Positions 16,681 to 26,486 of a stretch of 64,000 bases of DNA are shown here, piece after piece. Source of the DNA: Dongia_A sp964542425. Its GTDB lineage: Bacteria > Pseudomonadota > Alphaproteobacteria > Dongiales > Dongiaceae. The stretch covers positions 1 to 64,000 of the forward strand of contig CAZIUB010000033.1 of assembly GCA_964542425.1 (NCBI GenBank), given 5' to 3'. Position 1 is the first letter of the stretch; every line of letters begins with the position of its first letter. The notes beneath the pieces were generated by a model. The model did no database searches, was not told the origin of the DNA, and worked only from the letters and a program-made list of their open reading frames with translations. A program made the translations under genes and the position numbers.

Positions 16681-19368
<2,688 letters not shown>

Positions 19369-19377
19369 CCCTACTAC

Positions 19378-21489
19378 CTACCCCTCGATCCTGGAAAAAT
19401 CCGCGACATGCTCGATAATGCGCGCGATCTTGGAGAGCAGGCGCAGCCGATTGGCGCGCAAGGCCACATCGTCGCAATTGACCGTGACCTTGTCGAAGAA
19501 GGCATCGACCGGCGCACGCAATTTGGAAAGGGCGGTGATGGCGCCGGGGAGATCGTCGTCGATCCGATGCGCGGCAAACCAGGCTTCGGCCTCGTCCAGG
19601 CCCCGGACCAAGGATTTTTCCTGCGCCTCGGCCAGCATGGAAGGCGCAATTGCGCCATCATGAGTGAAGTTTTCGTTTTTCGCCGCCTTGCGGTCCTTCG
19701 TGGTCTCGATGCGAACGATGTTATGGGCGCGCCGATAGGCAATCAGCAAATTGAGCCCGGATTCGCTACCCACGAATTCCTGTAGCGCACGCGCCCTGGC
19801 CACGATCAGGCCGAGATCGTCCATATCCTTGGCGAACACGGCGGCGATCAGATCATGGCGGGTGCCCTGTTCTCGAAGTGCCACCTTCAGCCGGTCGCCC
19901 AGAAAATCGAGCAGGCCCCGGACGATGGCTTCGGCGCCCTCCTCGCCGCCAGGGCTTGCACCATGGGCCGCCAGTGCCGCCTCCAGGATCGGACGCAGTT
20001 TCACCGCGAGACCGTTCTCCAGGATGAGCCGGATGATGCCGAGGCCCGCGCGCCGGAGCGCAAAGGGGTCCTTGGAACCGGTTGGCTTCTCGTCGATGGC
20101 GAAGAATCCAGCGAGCGTGTCGATCTTGTCGGCCAAGGCCAGCGCCACGCTGATGGGGGCGCGCGGGCAATCGTCGCTGGGCCCCAATGGCCGGTAATGA
20201 TCGGCGATGGCATCGGCGACCGGACCTTGCAGGCCCTCGAGGCGCGCGTAATGGCGCCCCACGATGCCCTGCAATTCCGGAAGCTCACCGACCATGCCGG
20301 TCACCAGATCGGCTTTGGCGAGATCGGCGGCCAAAGCGACTTGCGCCGGCGAGGCCCCCGGAATCGATAGGGCGATGCGCTCGGCCAGCGCCCGGACCCG
20401 CGCCACCTTCTCCGCCATCGAACCGAGCTTGGCGTGGAAGATGATGCCCTTCAGCGCCAGCACGCGATCCGCAAGCCTCGTCTTTCGGTCCTGATCCCAA
20501 AAGAACTTGGCATCCGATAGGCGCGCCCGCAGCACCCGCTCATTGCCGGCGATGATGGCCTTGCCCCCATCCGCCGTCTCGATATTGGCGACGACCAGGA
20601 AATGGGGCGCGAGTGCCCCCGAGGTATTATACAGCGCGAAATATTTCTGGTGCGCGCGCATGACGGTGGTCAAGATCTCGGGCGGCAGCGCCATGTATTC
20701 GCCGTCGATGCGCCCGATGAGCGCCACAGGCCATTCCACCAGCCCGGTCACCTCGTCCAGCAATCCCTCGTCCGGCTTGACCTTGAGCCCGTGGGCCAAG
20801 GCCGCCGCCTCGCATTGGCGCTGGATTTCCGCGCGGCGGGCGGCCGGGTCCAGGATCACTTTGGCCGCGAGCAGTTTCACCTGGTAATCGGCGAAACTCG
20901 TGACCGTGATTTCACCCGGCGCCATGAACGGATGGCCGCGCGTGCTCATGCCGAAGCGCAAGACCCGATCGCCACCCATCGGCAGGGCGCCAGCAACGCC
21001 CTTGCCATCGTACAGCGCCAGAATGAAGTGCAGCGGCCGCACCCAACGCTGGGTCAAATCGGCAAACCGCATTGATTTCGGCCAGGGCAGATTTTGCACA
21101 ACATCGACCAACAGGCCTGGCAAAACCGAGTTGGTCGCATCCCCCTTTTTCTCGATGATGACGAAATGGAACACGCCCTTGCCAGTGTCGCGCCGTTCGC
21201 ATTGATCGAGCGAGGCAAGGCCCGCCGATTTCAGGAAGCCGTCGATGGCGGCTTGGGGCGATCCCACGCGCGGACCCTTTTTTTCTTCCCTGAGATCAGG
21301 CTGGGACGCCGGAATGCCGTCCACCACCAGCGCGAGGCGCCTTGGCGTCGCAAAGGCCCGCGCGCTCGTAAAGGTCAAGCCACTGGCGGCGAGTCGATCG
21401 CTCGCCAGTCGTTTCAGATCTTCGGCCGCGCGCGCCTGCATGCGGGCCGGAATTTCCTCCGAGAAGAGTTCCAGCAGCAACTCGCCCAT
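19378..21489 (-). CDS. glyS: Glycyl-tRNA synthetase beta subunit
   Basis: A 703-aa beta subunit of the tetrameric glycyl-tRNA synthetase, with the standard start MGELLLELFSEEIPARMQ and the C-terminal DALR-type anticodon domain. It pairs with GlyQ to charge tRNA-Gly in the cytoplasm. Two tandem copies of the dispersed two-hairpin repeat separate it from glyQ. The repeat boundary is 3 bases before its ATG (arm ...GGCGGGTAC, TAA, ATG), so its ribosome binding site must come from the repeat. It is an essential gene and looks intact. Confidence 0.97.
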   Translation of the reverse strand: MGELLLELFSEEIPARMQARAAEDLKRLASDRLAASGLTFTSARAFATPRRLALVVDGIPASQPDLREEKKGPRVGSPQAAIDGFLKSAGLASLDQCERRDTGKGVFHFVIIEKKGDATNSVLPGLLVDVVQNLPWPKSMRFADLTQRWVRPLHFILALYDGKGVAGALPMGGDRVLRFGMSTRGHPFMAPGEITVTSFADYQVKLLAAKVILDPAARRAEIQRQCEAAALAHGLKVKPDEGLLDEVTGLVEWPVALIGRIDGEYMALPPEILTTVMRAHQKYFALYNTSGALAPHFLVVANIETADGGKAIIAGNERVLRARLSDAKFFWDQDRKTRLADRVLALKGIIFHAKLGSMAEKVARVRALAERIALSIPGASPAQVALAADLAKADLVTGMVGELPELQGIVGRHYARLEGLQGPVADAIADHYRPLGPSDDCPRAPISVALALADKIDTLAGFFAIDEKPTGSKDPFALRRAGLGIIRLILENGLAVKLRPILEAALAAHGASPGGEEGAEAIVRGLLDFLGDRLKVALREQGTRHDLIAAVFAKDMDDLGLIVARARALQEFVGSESGLNLLIAYRRAHNIVRIETTKDRKAAKNENFTHDGAIAPSMLAEAQEKSLVRGLDEAEAWFAAHRIDDDLPGAITALSKLRAPVDAFFDKVTVNCDDVALRANRLRLLSKIARIIEHVADFSRIEG

Positions 21490-21492
21490 TTA

Positions 21493-21633
21493 GTACCCGC
21501 CGTCGCCGATAGCTGATTCGGCAATGTTACCCAGCAAGCACACGCCGGCGGGTACTATCATTTTGTGACATGTGCAAACTTTCTTGGAAGCATCGAGGGG
21601 TTTCATGAATTGCGCCTTGTCGAAAGTTGGCAC
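21493..21633 (+). repeat. Two-hairpin dispersed repeat, copy A
   Basis: Full-length copy (141 bp). Left hairpin arms are GTACCCGCCG and CGGCGGGTAC; the right hairpin closes with CGAAAGTTGGCAC, and its partner arm is mildly degraded (GCAAACTTTCTTG). It is tandem with copy B in the glyQ-glyS gap and forms the leader of glyS on the minus strand. Confidence 0.9.
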
Positions 21634-21634
21634 T

Positions 21635-21776
21635 GTACCCGCCGTCGCCGATGGTTGATTCGAGCCAAATGACTCCGCCAGCGCACGCCGGCGGGTACAA
21701 TCAATTGGTAACAAGGGCCAACTTTCGTGGAAACATCGAGGGGTTTCATGAATTGCGCCTTGTCGAAAGTTGGCAC
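21635..21776 (+). repeat. Two-hairpin dispersed repeat, copy B
   Basis: Full-length, best-preserved copy (142 bp). GTACCCGCCGTCGC pairs with GCACGCCGGCGGGTAC apart from a few bases, and GCCAACTTTCG pairs exactly with CGAAAGTTGGC. One base separates it from copy A, with which it shares the same 43-base end, indicating recent tandem duplication. It ends 4 bases after the glyQ stop in glyQ orientation. Confidence 0.92.
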
Positions 21777-21780
21777 GGGG

Positions 21781-22662
21781 TCAGGCCTCGTGCTGGGTCG
21801 CGACCCAGGCCTCGCAGCAGGCCTTGGCGAGTGCGCGCACGCGCCCCATATAGGCTTGCCGTTCGGTCACCGAGATCACGCCGCGCGCATCCAGAAGATT
21901 GAAGACGTGGCCGGCCTTCAGGCATTGGTCATAGGCGGGCAAGGGCAGTTTCTCCGGCGGCGCCAGCAGCGCGGCGCATTCGCGCTCGGCATCCTCGAAT
22001 CGGCGTAAGAGCGATGGCACATCGGCGCGCTCGAAATTGTAGGCCGAGTATTCGCGTTCGGCCTGGTGATAGATATCGCGATAGCTCATCCCGTGGCCGT
22101 TGAAATCGAGATCGAATATGTTTTCGACGCCCTGCACGACCATGGCCAGGCGCTCCAGCCCATAGGTGAGCTCGGTCGAAACCGGATTGCATTCCAGCCC
22201 GCCCACCTGCTGGAAATAGGTGAATTGCGACACCTCCATGCCGTCGAGCCAGACCTCCCAGCCCAGCCCCCAGGCGCCCAAGGTCGGGCTTTCCCAATCG
22301 TCCTCGACGAAGCGGATGTCGTGCGCCCCGGAATCGATGCCCAACGCCGCCAGGCTCGCGAGATAGAGGTCCTGGCTATCGTCCGGCGAGGGTTTCAGGA
22401 TCACCTGGAACTGGTAATAATGTTGCAGCCGATTGGGGTTGTCGCCGTAGCGACCGTCCTTCGGACGCCGCGATGGCTGCACATAGGCCGCCCGCCAGGG
22501 CTTTGGGCCCAACGCCCGCAGGGTCGTCGCCCAGTGAAAGGTGCCGGCACCCACTTCCAAATCATAGGGTTGCAGGATGGCGCAACCCCGGCTCGACCAG
22601 AACCCCTGCAAGCGCAGGATCAGGTTCTGAAAACAGGTCTCCGGATCGGGTCTCCGCCCCAT
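21781..22662 (-). CDS. glyQ: Glycyl-tRNA synthetase alpha subunit
   Basis: A 293-aa alpha subunit carrying the class II aminoacylation core. It shows CFQNLILRLQGFWSSRGCAI, LQPYDLEVGAGTFHWATTLR, AYVQPSRRP and DGRYGDNPNRLQHYYQFQVI. The ATG at 22662 is chosen because family members start just before the FQNLIL segment; the longer frame adds 35 unrelated residues. It is the first gene of the glyQ-[repeat B-A]-glyS-ppdK-meaB unit. The leader contains a 9-bp inverted repeat described separately. Confidence 0.96.
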   Translation of the reverse strand: MGRRPDPETCFQNLILRLQGFWSSRGCAILQPYDLEVGAGTFHWATTLRALGPKPWRAAYVQPSRRPKDGRYGDNPNRLQHYYQFQVILKPSPDDSQDLYLASLAALGIDSGAHDIRFVEDDWESPTLGAWGLGWEVWLDGMEVSQFTYFQQVGGLECNPVSTELTYGLERLAMVVQGVENIFDLDFNGHGMSYRDIYHQAEREYSAYNFERADVPSLLRRFEDAERECAALLAPPEKLPLPAYDQCLKAGHVFNLLDARGVISVTERQAYMGRVRALAKACCEAWVATQHEA

Positions 22663-22978
22663 GAAAGCCACACCCCCGCTGGCGTTCCGACTCCGAGTGT
22701 TCACCCCAAACCATCGGCGAGGGAACACTAGCAAATTCAATAGTATGTGTTGTGGTTCCCATACCATGATTGGCAGTCAAGCGTTGCAACCACAACGCCG
22801 ATCAACCCCTATGGTGCGGCGCAACATAGTGAGCACCACTGGGTTTGGCAACAGATGGGACGCGCCCCATCGGCATCCGGGTTGCAAAGGAATCGAAACG
22901 AACACTATGTTGCGCGAACGCGGTAATTTTTACGCGCAGTCTCACAGGTTTGGCCCCGCCGCGCCGCCGTGAAAAGGC
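22663..22978. promoter_or_regulatory. Divergent intergenic region with two inverted repeats (glyQ / PAS gene)
   Basis: This 316-base gap holds the promoters of glyQ (minus) and the PAS gene (plus). GTTGTGGTT at 22749-22757 pairs with AACCACAAC at 22788-22796 in the glyQ leader. GCGCAACATAGTG at 22819-22831 pairs exactly with CACTATGTTGCGC at 22913-22925, spanning 107 bases. No known riboswitch class was recognised. Confidence 0.6.
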
Positions 22979-23529
22979 ATGAATTACAGTACCCTTGACA
23001 GCGCCCACTCGACCCTGGCGGTTTCGCTGGCAAAGGCCGACCAGCGCATCCGGGAAATTCATGATTATTGGTGCGCGAAGCGTGGTGATCGAATCTTGCC
23101 GCTACGCCGGGATTTCGATCCCCTCGACATCCCCAGATTCCTGGCCAACGTCATCCTGGTCGACGTCAGATACGATCCGGACGGTGTCCCCGATTTCTTC
23201 TACCCTTGGTGGGAACCCGCGAGGTGGCGGAGCGCGGGCGCGATCCCACGGGCCAGCGCGTCGCCGATGCCTATCGCGGCCCCTCCGTCGAGGACGCGCT
23301 CGATTGCTATCGCCGCGTGGTGAACAACCGCGAGCCCCATGTCGATCTTGCACCGTTCGAAATCAAGGACCGGCGCACGCGCGACATCGGCAACATCTTC
23401 CTGCCGTTTTCGGAGGATGGCGAGAGAGTTTCCCGGATCCTGGTCTATACGGTCTTCGAAAACGGCATCAACGAATATTACATCGGGCAGTTTTCCTTGC
23501 CGCATCGGGGGGCGCCTAAGGGCACATAG
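22979..23529 (+). pseudogene. PAS-domain protein interrupted by a one-base frameshift
   Basis: Two frames together encode about 183 aa of a PAS_5-type protein common in alphaproteobacteria. Frame one gives RILPLRRDFDPLDIPRFLAN and VILVDVRYDPDGVPDFFY. The homology then continues in the next frame as LVGTREVAERGRDPTGQRV and ends in FSLPHRGAPKGT. The natural sequence FFYRLVGT would need one extra base near 23213 (tac-ccttggtg instead of tac-cgcttggtg), so the frame is lost by a single-base deletion or an assembly error. The product would be a small cytoplasmic sensor; cofactor unknown. Its 3' end overlaps the zinc-ribbon gene on the other strand by 52 bases. Confidence 0.75.
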
Positions 23530-23711
23530 GCGCCGCATTTCCGGCACTGGACCATGTCCTCGACCTGCTTGACGGCGCCCGATGATGTCGTGCCCTTGGC
23601 ATTTGACCGAGATTCATCGCGGCGCGCGCGGGCCCGGCGGAAAAACCACCAGACGGCGGCAATGACCACCACGATCAGGATCAGCTTGGGAAGAGTCGGG
23701 ATCGCGAACAT
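23478..23711 (-). CDS. PP0621-like small membrane protein with zinc-ribbon tail
   Basis: A 77-aa protein with one N-terminal membrane helix (residues 9-24, KLILIVVVIAAVWWFF), a basic linker (RRARARRDESR), and a C-terminal Cys pattern MVQCRKCGAYVPLGAPRCGK ending ENCPM. This matches the PP0621 family layout. The Cys residues could bind zinc; function is not known. The start at 23711 is used because upstream in-frame residues derive from repeat copy C. It overlaps the 3' end of the PAS gene on the opposite strand. Confidence 0.75.
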   Translation of the reverse strand: MFAIPTLPKLILIVVVIAAVWWFFRRARARRDESRSNAKGTTSSGAVKQVEDMVQCRKCGAYVPLGAPRCGKENCPM

Positions 23712-23764
23712 GACAGCCAAGTCATAGCCGCCCAGGCCCAATGCGGTCAATCCACCATCCCTGG

Positions 23765-23911
23765 CACCCGCCGTCGCTGACGGCTTGTTCGAGCCAAATG
23801 ACCCCGGGGGTCGCACGCCGGCGGGCGACTCAACGCCAGGTAACATGGGGCCCGACTTTCGTGGAAAGCTACGGAGCGTTCCAGGCGTCACGCACTCTCG
23901 AAAGTCGGCCC
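23765..23911 (+). repeat. Two-hairpin dispersed repeat, copy C
   Basis: A diverged full-length copy. The right hairpin reads CCGACTTTCG and CGAAAGTCGG, where copies A, B and F end in CGAAAGTTGG: both arms changed together, so pairing is kept. The left arm is CACCCGCCGTCGC with CGCCGGCGGGCGA. It lies between the TrmN6-like gene and the zinc-ribbon gene, and touches the CTAG palindrome that follows. Confidence 0.85.
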
Positions 23912-23976
23912 TAGTGGTATGGTTCCGACAAATGAATCCCAAGGCGGATTCATTTGTCGGAAGCTGAATACCACTG
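23911..23976. repeat. CTAG palindromic element, type a, copy 1
   Basis: A 66-bp near-perfect palindrome: CTAGTGGTAT at the left and ATACCACTG at the right, with CCGACAAATGAATCC and GGATTCATTTGTCGG as the inner stem around a 6-base loop. It is nearly identical to the copy at 26171-26236; the inner pair A/T here is G/C there, a compensatory change. Confidence 0.88.
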
Positions 23977-23990
23977 GCAAAGTTAGTCTT

Positions 23991-24058
23991 GTGGGCCGAT
24001 TCACCTGTAAGATACGTACCCTTGCAAGGATACTTGTCTCTCAGGATCGGACCACTAA
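23991..24058 (-). repeat. CTAG palindromic element, type b, copy 1
   Basis: Read on the minus strand it starts TTAGTGGTCCGATCC and ends GGTGAATCGGCCCAC, with an internal stem around TTGCAAGG. It matches the element at 49655-49721. The last codons and stop of the TrmN6-like gene (LVVRS, TGA) are inside it. Confidence 0.8.
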
Positions 24059-24823
24059 TGCGCCGGCTTCCGCTCCGCCAGAAATTTTTTCAAGATCGAG
24101 CGCCTGCGCGTCCTCAAGGACGCGCCGGGCGGCCTCGCTCCAGCTTCCGTCGGGTTCGTGCAGAACCAGGCCGGGAAGCAGCTGCATCGGTGCCCGCGAT
24201 CCCTTGCGCCCGAAAACCACGATCCGGCGCGCGAGCGCGCCTTGGCGCGGATGGATCGGCAGAACCAATATCGCCCCGAAACGTGGGCCGAATGCCGCCA
24301 GCACATCGGCCAGCCTGTCCGCCCGGTGAACGAACAGCGCATCGCCGCCTTGGCGTAAGGCACCCATCGCCGCTTCCGCCCAATCTACCAACCCGCACGA
24401 ATCTTCGCGCGTGGCCGCCGCCTTGATCGGGTCGGGCGAAATCGTCATGGCACCTTGGGCGTGATGCGGCGGATTGGCCACGACATGGTCGAAGGTTCCA
24501 GGGTCGATGGATTGGCGCCATCGCCCGATGTCGCCCAAGCCAAAAGTCACCCGGTCGCCAAGACCGTTCCCGTTGGCGTTCTGATTGGCGAGCTCGACCA
24601 TCGGCGCCAGTTTGTCGATGCCATGGCAGGCAATTCCCGCGACGCGCCTTGCGATGGCCAAGGCCGCTATGCCAATGCCGCAGCCCAAATCGGCGACGCG
24701 TCCGCCCGGGCGCGCCGGGCAACAAGCCGCCAACAGAATGGGATCGATCGCGAAACGATATCCCTTGGCGGGTTGACGGAGCTTCAGGCGCCCGCCCAGC
24801 GCGGCGTCGATGGTGGTTTCCAT
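24041..24823 (-). CDS. TrmN6-like SAM-dependent methyltransferase
   Basis: A 260-aa class I methyltransferase. The SAM-binding motif is VADLGCGIGIAALAIA (about residues 43-58), with the acidic motif ACHGIDK. The catalytic N6-adenine type motif is VANPPHH (about 114-120), a variant of NPPY/NPPF. The opening GGRLKLRQPAKGYRFAIDPI is typical of the TrmN6/YfiC group, which methylates adenine 37 of tRNA-Val in E. coli. The target here is inferred. The C-terminal LVVRS and stop codon are supplied by a palindromic element, so the natural tail may have been replaced. Confidence 0.85.
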   Translation of the reverse strand: METTIDAALGGRLKLRQPAKGYRFAIDPILLAACCPARPGGRVADLGCGIGIAALAIARRVAGIACHGIDKLAPMVELANQNANGNGLGDRVTFGLGDIGRWRQSIDPGTFDHVVANPPHHAQGAMTISPDPIKAAATREDSCGLVDWAEAAMGALRQGGDALFVHRADRLADVLAAFGPRFGAILVLPIHPRQGALARRIVVFGRKGSRAPMQLLPGLVLHEPDGSWSEAARRVLEDAQALDLEKISGGAEAGALVVRS

Positions 24824-24847
24824 GAATTCGGACCGTCTACTCTTGTC

Positions 24848-25081
24848 TCAGGTTGGATCGGGCAATTCCCCCGCCTCGCGCAACACCCCCAGAGCGGCAA
24901 GGTAATGCTCGTCGGCGACCATCAGGCGCCGGGGCAGGATGTCCAGGCTGCCCTGGATGGCGCTGGAATGGGCATCGGCGACCATCGTGCCGATCCCCGA
25001 ATCGCCCAGCAGCGCTTGCAGAAACGACAGGCGCACCAGATCGTTGCCACGCATGATTTCCCGCATCGGATGCGACCCCAT
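24848..25081 (-). CDS. DUF2007 family small protein
   Basis: A 77-aa protein matching DUF2007: MREIMRGNDLVRLSFLQALL, GIGTMVADAHSSAIQGS and LPRRLMVADEHYLAALGVL. Function is unknown, although a PII-like signalling role has been proposed for the family. Family members usually begin at the MREIM position (25066); the ATG at 25081 has a better ribosome binding site (AAGGG about 9 bases upstream), so the start is ambiguous. It follows the polyprenyl synthase divergently and precedes the TrmN6-like gene by 24 bases on the same strand, so the two are probably cotranscribed. Confidence 0.8.
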   Translation of the reverse strand: MGSHPMREIMRGNDLVRLSFLQALLGDSGIGTMVADAHSSAIQGSLDILPRRLMVADEHYLAALGVLREAGELPDPT

Positions 25082-25148
25082 CGCGCTTGACCCTTGGCAT
25101 TATGCTTCTATGGTGCGGGGCGTGGAAGTGTCCTGATTTCTGGCCAGG

Positions 25149-26174
25149 ATGATGGCGATCATCGTGAATTTCGAGAACGAGCGCGAGCGGCACCAGCCCG
25201 ACGCGCTTTCGAGGCTGACGGAACTGGTGCGCGAGGATCTCGGCCGGATGAACGCGCTCATCCTGCGGAACATGCGGAGCAAGGTCGGACTGATCCCGGA
25301 ACTCGCCGGCCATATCATCGCCGCCGGCGGCAAGCGGCTGCGCCCGGTTTTGACGCTTGCCGCCGCGCAGATGTGCGGCTATCGCGGGCACCGCCATGTC
25401 GGGCTGGCGGCCAGCGTCGAATTCATCCACACCGCGACCTTGCTGCACGACGACGTGGTGGACGAGAGCGCGCTCAGGCGCGGCGAGGCCTCGGCCAATG
25501 TGCTGTGGGGCAACAAGGCGAGCGTGCTCGTCGGCGATTTCCTGTTCAGCCGCGCCTTCCAGTTGATGGTCGCCGACGGCAGCCTGCGGGTCCTGGAAAT
25601 TCTCTCCGGCGCCTCGGCGCGGATCGCCGAGGGCGAAGTCCTGCAATTGACAACCAGCAACGACATGGCGACGTCCGAGCAGGCCTATCTCGAGGTCATC
25701 CGCGGCAAGACTGCGGTGCTGTTCGCCGCCGCCTGCGAGGTGGGCGGCGTGATCGCCGATCGCCCCAAGGCCGAGCAGGAAGCGCTTGCCGGCTACGGTC
25801 TCAATCTCGGCATCGCCTTCCAATTGATCGACGACGCGCTCGATTACTCGGCGCGCCGGGAGGCCCTGGGCAAGAATGTCGGCGACGATTTCCGGGAGGG
25901 CAAGCTGACGCTGCCGGTGATCCTGGGCTATCTGCGCGCGGACGAGACCCAGCGCGAGTTCTGGCGCCGGACGCTCGAGCGCCTGGAACAGAAAGAGGGC
26001 GATCTCGCCCAGGCGCAATCGCTCCTGGATCGGCTGGGGGCACTGCGGGACACGGTCGCGCGCGCCGCCCATTACGGGGCGATGGCGCGCGATGCGCTGG
26101 GCATCTTCCCCGAGAGCGCGGAGAAGCGGGCGCTCATCGAGGTGGTGGATTTCTGCATCGAGCGCGGGCACTAG
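25149..26174 (+). CDS. Long-chain polyprenyl diphosphate synthase
   Basis: A 341-aa trans-prenyltransferase. The first Asp-rich motif is HDDVVDE (D101, D102, D105), followed by LRRGEASANVLWGNKASVLV. The second is QLIDDALDYSARREALGKN. It sequentially condenses isopentenyl diphosphate to make the octa- or decaprenyl side chain of ubiquinone; chain length cannot be read with certainty, but the length suits IspB-type enzymes. Starts at 25149 or 25152 are both possible. The TAG stop lies in the first bases of a CTAG palindrome, which implies that the element fixed the end of this gene. Confidence 0.92.
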   Translation: MMAIIVNFENERERHQPDALSRLTELVREDLGRMNALILRNMRSKVGLIPELAGHIIAAGGKRLRPVLTLAAAQMCGYRGHRHVGLAASVEFIHTATLLHDDVVDESALRRGEASANVLWGNKASVLVGDFLFSRAFQLMVADGSLRVLEILSGASARIAEGEVLQLTTSNDMATSEQAYLEVIRGKTAVLFAAACEVGGVIADRPKAEQEALAGYGLNLGIAFQLIDDALDYSARREALGKNVGDDFREGKLTLPVILGYLRADETQREFWRRTLERLEQKEGDLAQAQSLLDRLGALRDTVARAAHYGAMARDALGIFPESAEKRALIEVVDFCIERGH

Positions 26175-26236
26175 CGGTATGGTTCCGGCAAATGAATCCC
26201 AAGGCGGATTCATTTGCCGGAGCTGAATACCACTAG
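26171..26236. repeat. CTAG palindromic element, type a, copy 2
   Basis: A 66-bp palindrome from CTAGCGGTAT to ATACCACTAG with inner stem CCGGCAAATGAATCC and GGATTCATTTGCCGG. It contains the stop codon of the polyprenyl synthase gene and could act as its terminator hairpin. Confidence 0.9.
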
Positions 26237-26390
26237 CCGCCCCCCGCGCTGTTGCCCAAGCCACGCGGACCAAAGAACCTTGCGCCGCTGCCGGCGTATC
26301 GTTATACAACCGGTCGCCTGAAGGGGAGGAAATCCCCATTCCCATGAGGCATCGTGGCGCCCCGGTCAGGCCCTAGGCGTCAAGAAACGT

Positions 26391-26467
26391 CGGAGTGTAG
26401 CTCAGCCTGGTAGAGCACAGCGTTCGGGACGCTGGGGCCGGAGGTTCAAATCCTCTCACTCCGACCA
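26391..26467 (+). tRNA. tRNA-Pro (CGG)
   Basis: A 77-nt cloverleaf with acceptor CGGAGTG/CACTCCG, D arm GCTCAGCCTGGTAGAGC, anticodon arm CAGCG-TTCGGGA-CGCTG and T arm GGAGG-TTCAAAT-CCTCT. The encoded 3' end is ACCA. The anticodon is CGG (reads CCG) with G37, as expected for proline tRNAs. No integrase or attachment duplication flanks it. Confidence 0.96.
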
Positions 26468-26486
26468 TTTCCGCGCCGGCGCGGCG

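Noticed and set aside
21490..21780. Tandem repeats in the glyQ-glyS gap as a CRISPR array
   Set aside because: Only two units of about 141 bp, no regular short repeat/spacer pattern, and copies occur dispersed elsewhere.
22663..22800. glyQ leader as a glycine riboswitch or T-box
   Set aside because: No tandem aptamer core or T-box sequence was seen; only a simple 9-bp inverted repeat is present.
26391..26467. tRNA-Pro as an integration site of a genomic island
   Set aside because: No integrase gene and no duplicated tRNA 3' end were found on either side within the window.
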